Assembly (NCBI GenBank): GCA_964643965.1
Contig: CAZXVH010000009.1
Location: 1 to 64,000, forward strand
Source: GCA-2746795 sp964643965
GTDB lineage: Bacteria; Chloroflexota; Anaerolineae; Promineifilales; Promineifilaceae
Direction: 5' to 3'
DNA length: 64,000 nucleotides
A program made the translations under genes and the position numbers. The notes under the pieces were generated by a model. The model was given only the letters and a program-made list of their open reading frames with translations, ran no database searches and was not told the origin of the DNA. This document shows positions 58,693 to 64,000 of the stretch, piece by piece (the first letter of the stretch is position 1; each line of letters starts with the position of its first letter).

Positions 58693-60798
58693 TTATTCCT
58701 CAGGGCGGAGGATGCGGGCGCTGGGATCGCCAAAGAGGGCGAAGGTGTCGCTGATTTCACGCAGACCGGCGTTGTTCACGTCCAGAGAGAGCTTGGCGGC
58801 CTGGAAGGCGTCGCCAATGCGCTGAATGTCGGGGTCGAGCAGCGCCTGTATGAAACGAGTGGCAAATGGTTCTTGCTGAGAAGAGAGCGTCAGGCTGGTG
58901 GCGGCGATGGTGAGCACGGGGCCGGACTGATGCCGCAGCATCGTTTCGGTGAGGGAGCGCTGTTGGGGCTGGGCGAAAAGGCCAGTGAGGCAGGTAAGCT
59001 GCACCAGGATGGGGGGCGTCTCGGCCGTCAGCGAGGTCACGGTTTCCTGGGTGAGAATGTCGTCTTTACCCCACTGGTTGAGGCTGCCGTGGCCGATGTA
59101 GGTGGCTAACCAGACCCCTTCGTTGAGAACGGCGATCAGTTCGCTAGATTGGGGGCCGTTGAGGAACTGGGTGGCGGCGGCGGGCAGGCCGCTGTTGGCG
59201 GCGATGGTCTCGGCGATGGCGGCGAATTGGGTTTCGGTGGCGTCGGCGGTGAAGAGGGCCTGGTTAACGGCCGTTCCCTCTTCATAGGCCAGGGTGCGCG
59301 TCACCAGCGAGGCGGCTTCGGCAGGGGTATTGACCGGCCAGCGGCCGACGGCCAAATCCGGTATGCCGTCATCATCTATATCTGCCAGGCGGGAATCGCT
59401 GACGGTTTCGCCGCTGTAGGCCACGGCAACCAGGGGCGAAGGCACGATATTGGCCGGGGCCAGGTCGAAATAGTTGCGGTAATCAGTGGTGGCGTCGCCC
59501 ACCAGCAGCAGGTAACGGGGCGAGGGCGCTTGCCAGGTTTCGGCGGCATAGCGGATGAAGGTTTGCAGGCTGTCGGGCGTGGCTTCGCCGCCGCCAAACT
59601 CGTCGTAAATTTCGGCGACGGGAACCAGGGCGACGGCCAGCCCTTCGGCCTGACGGGCGGCGATGAGCGGTTCCAGAGCGGGGGCCAGTTCATCGGTGGT
59701 GAGGATGAGCAAGTCGGCCTGGTGTTCTGGATTGCGCCAATCGCTGTGGCGCAGGGGGGTGATGGCGGCGGGCGGGGTGAAGCCCTGCGGCCCAATGGCG
59801 GCGACAGGCATCGTTTCCGTGAGGGAAAGGGTGAGGTCTGCTGCGCCGGTGAGGCGCACGGGGGCAGCGGGATCGCGGATGTCGAAGAGCAGTGGCGTGG
59901 CGCTAAAACCGGTTAATGTGACCTGGCCGTGGATGGGTTGGAGCCAGAGTTGGTCGGCGACGGCCGTTGCCGGCGCGGCGTACTCCAGTTCAACCCAATT
60001 GAGCAACACGATGTCCAGAAAAGCGGCGCCTTCGGCGCTGTTGTCCAGCAGGATTTCGTTGGGGCCGCTTTGTAGCGTACCGGGCGGTAGGTCGAGACTG
60101 ACGGTGTGGAAGCCTTCGCCGTCAAACTGCACCTGGCCCACGAAGTCGCCATTGACGAGGATATCCAGGTCGTGGTCGTTTTCCACCTCGCGGTTGTAGG
60201 TGACCCCTTTTAGTTGCAGGGAAAGGACGCCGGGGCCATCGGCGGCGGTGGGCAGATCGAAGGTGAGGGGAAAGCTTTGTCCCTGGCGGATATTCTGCCA
60301 GAACCAGACATCGGCGTCATCGTCCTGGCTGCGGGCCTGGGATTCATAGAGCAAATTTTCTTCCAGGCGCAGGCGTAGAGGGATGCTGCTGAGGGTGGGG
60401 GCGGTGGAAACGGCCGCTTCGGCCCCGCTCAACGCCGGGGTTTCTGCCATCAACACCCCTTCATCGCCCATTTCTAACAGATAGGGGCGCACGGCGGTAT
60501 AGCGGCTGGTGGGGGCCTGTCCGTAGAAAATCAGGGCATCGTCTGCGAAATAAAAGGGGATGGAACGGCCGTTTTGGCTCAGTTGCAGTGTGTCGGCGCT
60601 GAAGCTGTCGAATTCAAGGCCAGACTCGGCTAAATCGGCGGTTGTCAGGCGGTAAAAGCCGTCGGTTGTCACCTCGATTTTGGCGCGGTTGCTGGCGACT
60701 GGTCCGCCCGCTGTCGGGTTTGGCGGTTCTGTCTGGCAGGCGGTGAACAGCGCCCAGGCAAGGAGGATGAGGGTGCAGAACCGGGCGACTTGTTTCAT
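58693..60798 (-). CDS. Gingipain-type (C25) cysteine protease lipoprotein
   Basis: 701 residues. A signal peptide with lipobox FTAC (C21), a beta-rich front half, then a C25 peptidase domain with catalytic His in TYIGHGSLNQWG (~567) and Cys in LVQLTCLTGLF (~601). Preceding blocks LADIDDDGIPDLAVGRWPVN and YLLLVGDATTDYRNYF are conserved in gingipains. It is probably an exported protease that acts on or matures surface proteins. The start at 60798 is an ATG with weak ribosome-binding context; a longer frame from 60861 spoils the signal peptide. Its stop is 2 bp from the flippase-like gene. Confidence 0.85.
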   Translation of the reverse strand: MKQVARFCTLILLAWALFTACQTEPPNPTAGGPVASNRAKIEVTTDGFYRLTTADLAESGLEFDSFSADTLQLSQNGRSIPFYFADDALIFYGQAPTSRYTAVRPYLLEMGDEGVLMAETPALSGAEAAVSTAPTLSSIPLRLRLEENLLYESQARSQDDDADVWFWQNIRQGQSFPLTFDLPTAADGPGVLSLQLKGVTYNREVENDHDLDILVNGDFVGQVQFDGEGFHTVSLDLPPGTLQSGPNEILLDNSAEGAAFLDIVLLNWVELEYAAPATAVADQLWLQPIHGQVTLTGFSATPLLFDIRDPAAPVRLTGAADLTLSLTETMPVAAIGPQGFTPPAAITPLRHSDWRNPEHQADLLILTTDELAPALEPLIAARQAEGLAVALVPVAEIYDEFGGGEATPDSLQTFIRYAAETWQAPSPRYLLLVGDATTDYRNYFDLAPANIVPSPLVAVAYSGETVSDSRLADIDDDGIPDLAVGRWPVNTPAEAASLVTRTLAYEEGTAVNQALFTADATETQFAAIAETIAANSGLPAAATQFLNGPQSSELIAVLNEGVWLATYIGHGSLNQWGKDDILTQETVTSLTAETPPILVQLTCLTGLFAQPQQRSLTETMLRHQSGPVLTIAATSLTLSSQQEPFATRFIQALLDPDIQRIGDAFQAAKLSLDVNNAGLREISDTFALFGDPSARILRPEE

Positions 60799-60808
60799 GG
60801 GGAGTGTG

Positions 60809-61897
60809 TTAATTGGCCTTGCGTACAAATAACAGGATGGCGCCGATGAGACCGGTGACAAAAATGAGCAGGGCCACGATGAAACCCAGCCAGAGGAAGA
60901 GCGTACCCTGGCTGTTGCTGGCAGAGGTTGGTTCGGTATTTTCTATCTGCGAGTTTATATAACCCTGGTCGCCGCCAATGACGGCCGGCAACGGGGTCGT
61001 GGTTTCTGCATTTAGCATGGAATTGGCGTTGTTTTCTTCCGGGTAGGCGGTGGATTCTTCAACAGGGGGTGGCGCTTCCGGGTAGCCTTCTTGGGCGATG
61101 GCGTCCGTTTGGCCCGGTTTGGCGGCGATGGCCTCCGGCTCTTCAGCCTGGGCCGACACCTCATCAACCAGGGTGAGGGGATTGGCGTTGTTCGCCGAGT
61201 CGTCTAGAGGCGTGAAGGTGGCGGTAGGATTGCTGGGCTGGTTGTTGGCGCTGCTGGTGGCGGTGGGAACGGCCGTGCTTGCATTTTGGTTGGGGCGAGG
61301 TGTAATGGTGACAAATCTGCTGGCAGCGGTGGCGGTGACCGGGTGAGGGGCAGCGGTGGCGTTATTGTGAGGCGCGTTCGTGGCTGTGGCTGTGACTGTG
61401 GCCTGGGTGGTGGGGCGTGGCGTGGCGGTGGGGCCGCCGCTGCCGCTGCCGCCAGCGACGATGGGCGTATTGGTGGGTGGAATGCCGATGGTGACGGTGG
61501 TTAATGTTTCTTCGTGTTCGATTTCGGCGCCGCTGGTTTCCACTTCAAACAGGATGTAGGTATAGGTTTGGCCGTTTTGAACCTGGTTGTCGGTGACGCT
61601 GTAGCTGTCGCCAGCGGTGGGGCTGCCGGTGGCATAGATGACGCCGTTTTCGCCTAAATGGGTCAAGGTTTGGTAAGGACCGCCCACGGGACCGCGTTTG
61701 AGGAAGAAGCCTAAAGTGCCCAGCTCCGTGCCAGTGACCCAGGTGATGCGGGCGGCGTTGTTGAGCGGCTGAATATTAAATGAGGCCAGGCTGACGGCTT
61801 TAGGCTCCATTTGGGCTTGAGCGAGAGCGCTTGAAGCCAACAGGCCAAAGATGACGAGGATATAGGCGATGATAACTTTTAAGGAGAATTTGTTCAC
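60809..61897 (-). CDS. Secreted stalk protein with fibronectin-like domain and C-terminal membrane anchor
   Basis: 362 residues. Signal peptide (NKFSLKVIIAYILVIFGLLA to SSALAQA), a Fn3-like beta domain (about 30-140, ITWVTGTELGTLGFFLKRG), a long Thr/Pro/Asn stalk, then a C-terminal helix (LFLWLGFIVALLIFVTGLIG) and RKAN tail. Start chosen at GTG 61897, which gives a clean signal peptide; a TTG at 61912 is possible. It lies between two C25 proteases (gaps of 10 and 21 bp), so it may be their substrate or carrier. Confidence 0.8.
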   Translation of the reverse strand: MNKFSLKVIIAYILVIFGLLASSALAQAQMEPKAVSLASFNIQPLNNAARITWVTGTELGTLGFFLKRGPVGGPYQTLTHLGENGVIYATGSPTAGDSYSVTDNQVQNGQTYTYILFEVETSGAEIEHEETLTTVTIGIPPTNTPIVAGGSGSGGPTATPRPTTQATVTATATNAPHNNATAAPHPVTATAASRFVTITPRPNQNASTAVPTATSSANNQPSNPTATFTPLDDSANNANPLTLVDEVSAQAEEPEAIAAKPGQTDAIAQEGYPEAPPPVEESTAYPEENNANSMLNAETTTPLPAVIGGDQGYINSQIENTEPTSASNSQGTLFLWLGFIVALLIFVTGLIGAILLFVRKAN

Positions 61898-61918
61898 TGA
61901 AAATCCCTGCAATTTGGT

Positions 61919-64000
61919 TTATTTGATGATCATGGGCAAATAGACGCCAGTTTTAATGGCGACATTGGCGGAAGCGGATTGGTTGGCCGGATTGATGTCT
62001 AAGCCGGTGGTGGTTAAGCTGGCGGCGGCGGCGGTTCCGACTGTTTGTCCATTGGCTACGGTGTGGAGGGTGATAACGGCCGTTTCTCCCTGCTGTATCG
62101 GCTCAGACAATTGGATAACAACTTGGTTACCCTGAACGGTGATGTCGGCGTCCGCCCCGGTGGCGCTGAGATAAGTCAGTCCGCTGGAGAGGGTGGTGGT
62201 AATCGTTGCCAGACCAGGGTAAATAGCGCGATTGTTTGCCTGCAGGGTGAAAGCAACTTCATCGCCCACCACCGTCTCACTTGTGTCGGCCTGCATGGTC
62301 AAGTTTATCTCCGGGCGAAAAAGCTGCATGGCCGGATCGCCCTGTAGATTGAAGGCATATAACTCGTCCTGATGATAGTTGGTAGTGGTGTAATAAACTT
62401 TGGCGTAATTAATGGCGTCGCCAATGGCGGTGTGGCCTTGCCCAAACAAGCCGGTATAAAACCCACTAACTAAAGGGGTATGCTCGGATTCAAAGCCCAG
62501 GCCGGAAGACGACCAGTGGGCGGCGGTGGCCTTTAACTCTCCTAATCTCAAGTACCGTTCGCTCAAAGCGGTGCGGTTGGTGTGAGCAAAATGCCCATCC
62601 AAACAATCCGCGCTGATAATAACGGCCGGTTTGGTATTGTTTTGCCAAAATTGTCTTAAATCTTCATCCGGTTGCGAAGCATCCAGGATCATATCCGCGC
62701 CGCCATAGCCGCCCCAAAATTGCACAGAGCCGTGTCCACGATAGTTGATAAGGGAAATACCGTCCAGAAGGGCTTCTCCCATATCACCCCGCATATCTCC
62801 TTCCGGAGACTCGCTGTCGGGCAAATCATAATCATCCAGGCAAAGATGGGTTTGGTTAAAGCTGGTGGGCAGCAAGGGGCCGATAATGTTTTGGTTGGTG
62901 GCGCAGTAGGGGCCGCCTGCTCCTGTTCTATCGGCCATGAAGAGGGTGCTTTTTTGCCAGGCGCCGGTGGGGGTGAGGTTTAACTGGTTTTGCTCGTACC
63001 AGATGATTTTATTGATGACATTTTCGGCTTCGCTGGTGGTATTGACAGGAATACGGCCCACCGCCATGTCTGGCAGCATATCATCCCCGCTGAGCAAAAC
63101 GGCCGGGTAATCTGAGGGGATAAGTCCTTGAAAGCGATCTGTAAAAAGCAGATCGGGAGGGATGAAATTTTGGGTGTTTACGTCCCACCGAGTACAAAAC
63201 TTCAAACCATTGCTGGCTGCTACTGTGCTGCAATCCAGATTTCGGGGATTAAGTGTGCCATCTCCGAAAAGGACCGCATATCCTGGTGGGATAGGCCAGG
63301 TGTACAGGGCATTTTGCAGGTAAGCGTGGATGGCTTCCGGCATACGCAGGCCATAGTTGTACACATTGACTATATCGTCAAAATCAACGACATGGGTTTT
63401 GAGACCGCCATTTTGAGCGGAGCCACGATGGGCGGCCAGGCTATTGGCCTGTGTAAGAAAATCGGCGTGAGTGATGGCGACCCAATCGGCGCCGCCGGCC
63501 GGTTCCAGGTTGGCGGGTGGCGTGTAGGCGGTGAGGCTGAGGCCGTTGGCGTTGGTGAGCAGGTTGGCGCTGGTGGTGGCGATATACTGCTGTGGCATGG
63601 CGCTGGCCCGGCCCAGGGTGAGGGTGTAGGGGGCGCTTCCGCTGATGTCCAGGCCAGTGAGGGCTACCGGCTGTCGCGGGTTGCTAATATCCCAGGCGAA
63701 CAGGTCAGCAGGATCATTTTCGCTGAAGTCGGAAACGATCATGCCCCGACCGCCTACATTATCTGGGAAAATGAGCTGATCGTTAACAGCCTTAAGATGG
63801 CGCAGATATTCTACGGTGATGCGGTTGACGCCGGTGCGCACGAGGCCGATCTGGCCCACAGGTGAAGCCAGATCGACCGCCAGGGTATTGACCCCGTTTA
63901 AAAGGGCGGTGATGGGCGTCGTGTTGGTGATATTGATGTTCCTGATGCCGACCCATGTTTTAACGCCACAGGTGGGGTAGGCGTTGAGGCAGGCGGTGAC
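61919..64000 (-). CDS. Gingipain-type (C25) protease, 5' partial
   Basis: The frame is open to the window edge; about 693 codons are visible. Conserved C25 blocks: GDDMLPDMAVGRIPVNTTSE, catalytic His in LINYRGHGSVQFW, and Cys in VIISADCLDGHFAHT. A C-terminal beta domain (TLQANNRAIYPGLATITTT region) resembles a CARDB/DUF11 adhesion module, and the protein ends VYLPMIIK, like the YLP-type tails of many secreted Chloroflexota proteins. It resembles the protease at 58693 in the catalytic half, so the two are paralogues. The N-terminus lies beyond 64000. Confidence 0.85.
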   Translation of the reverse strand, partial: VTACLNAYPTCGVKTWVGIRNINITNTTPITALLNGVNTLAVDLASPVGQIGLVRTGVNRITVEYLRHLKAVNDQLIFPDNVGGRGMIVSDFSENDPADLFAWDISNPRQPVALTGLDISGSAPYTLTLGRASAMPQQYIATTSANLLTNANGLSLTAYTPPANLEPAGGADWVAITHADFLTQANSLAAHRGSAQNGGLKTHVVDFDDIVNVYNYGLRMPEAIHAYLQNALYTWPIPPGYAVLFGDGTLNPRNLDCSTVAASNGLKFCTRWDVNTQNFIPPDLLFTDRFQGLIPSDYPAVLLSGDDMLPDMAVGRIPVNTTSEAENVINKIIWYEQNQLNLTPTGAWQKSTLFMADRTGAGGPYCATNQNIIGPLLPTSFNQTHLCLDDYDLPDSESPEGDMRGDMGEALLDGISLINYRGHGSVQFWGGYGGADMILDASQPDEDLRQFWQNNTKPAVIISADCLDGHFAHTNRTALSERYLRLGELKATAAHWSSSGLGFESEHTPLVSGFYTGLFGQGHTAIGDAINYAKVYYTTTNYHQDELYAFNLQGDPAMQLFRPEINLTMQADTSETVVGDEVAFTLQANNRAIYPGLATITTTLSSGLTYLSATGADADITVQGNQVVIQLSEPIQQGETAVITLHTVANGQTVGTAAAASLTTTGLDINPANQSASANVAIKTGVYLPMIIK

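Larger units (their letters stand above)
912..62084. repeat. Dispersed highly iterated palindrome AACGGCCGTT
   Basis: About 70 exact copies counted by eye, for example starting at 912, 1060, 1692, 2226, 4505, 4996, 5760, 6208, 8468, 9167, 9966, 12687, 13490, 13670, 13833, 14606, 14655, 15808, 17771, 19210, 19297, 19650, 19834, 20798, 22490, 22543, 23208, 26752, 27313, 27914, 28659, 34456, 34668, 34830, 39948, 41906, 45032, 45116, 45328, 48858, 51502, 51810, 54373, 57081, 58172, 60564 and 62075. Another 20-30 copies differ by one end base (GACGGCCGTT, AACGGCCGTC). The flanks favour GA on the left and TTCC/TC on the right. It is read as NGR, TAV or RP in proteins. Confidence 0.93.

Noticed and set aside
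1..64000. AACGGCCGTT as a DNA uptake signal
   Set aside because: The density would fit, but known uptake signals are asymmetric and often paired as terminators; no such pairing and no competence gene is seen here. Kept only as an untested alternative.
1..64000. CRISPR arrays, transposases, rRNA genes
   Set aside because: No regularly spaced direct repeats, no DDE-type or HUH-type protein, and no rRNA segment was found on reading both strands.

Overview
The window looks like a chromosomal segment from a filamentous or biofilm-type member of the Chloroflexota (Anaerolineae/Ardenticatenia-like). The inference rests on gene content: Thr/Pro-rich surface stalks with C-terminal membrane anchors, DUF4012 and DUF2723-type membrane proteins, gingipain-type (C25) proteases, a Chloroflexota-style YLP-type C-terminal tail, a Ser/Thr kinase with a caspase-like domain, and an EF-G paralogue. 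No rRNA or taxon marker settles it. There is one tRNA gene (Thr, CGT), and I saw no CRISPR array, transposase or phage structural gene.

Layout. 1-5713 (+): a tightly overlapping polysaccharide operon (three glycosyltransferases, a methyltransferase, a Wzx-like flippase), entering from outside the window. 5737-8855: two divergent membrane glycosyltransferases of the ArnT/PMT type. 9014-13263 (+): housekeeping genes (RluB-type pseudouridine synthase, CMP kinase, DUF512 radical-SAM protein, small GNAT, SpoU methyltransferase). 13267-15104: an accessory patch with a 40-residue membrane peptide, a phage antirepressor, an orphan HigA-like antitoxin and decayed toxin genes. 15299-17335: a PAS histidine kinase. 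17501-21858 (-): AlkC-like repair protein, a ChlI/BchI-like AAA+ ATPase, a thioesterase and hypotheticals. 22075-23442: tRNA-Thr, a histidine-kinase remnant, and hicB with an attC-like palindrome at its stop codon. 23443-28883: PH-domain protein, FmdB zinc ribbon, a Clp ATPase with a degenerate first ATPase domain, folA, thyA, sufE. 28936-41649: LiaF-like protein, EF-G paralogue, HyuA, two membrane proteins, guaA-xpt, polyprenyl synthase, and an AOS-family PLP enzyme. 41823-46635: O-antigen ligase, kinase-pseudocaspase, LysM lipoprotein. 46815-50504 (-): ribosomal S1-like protein and clpC. 50707-64000 (-): a long, mostly coupled run for cell-surface glycan and surface proteins (glutaminyl cyclase, SH3 stalk protein, DUF4012, DUF2723, a GT2-sugar phosphotransferase fusion, a flippase-like protein, and two C25 proteases around a stalk protein), running off the right edge.

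The most unusual signal is not a gene. The perfect 10-bp palindrome AACGGCCGTT occurs about 70 times (more than one per kb, where chance predicts well under one in the whole window). It appears in all three codon frames, on genes of both strands and between genes, and is missing from several of the most conserved genes. It behaves like the cyanobacterial highly iterated palindrome HIP1 but has a different sequence. A second layer of short word-like repeats fills intergenic gaps and has entered reading frames in phase. Counts were made by eye.
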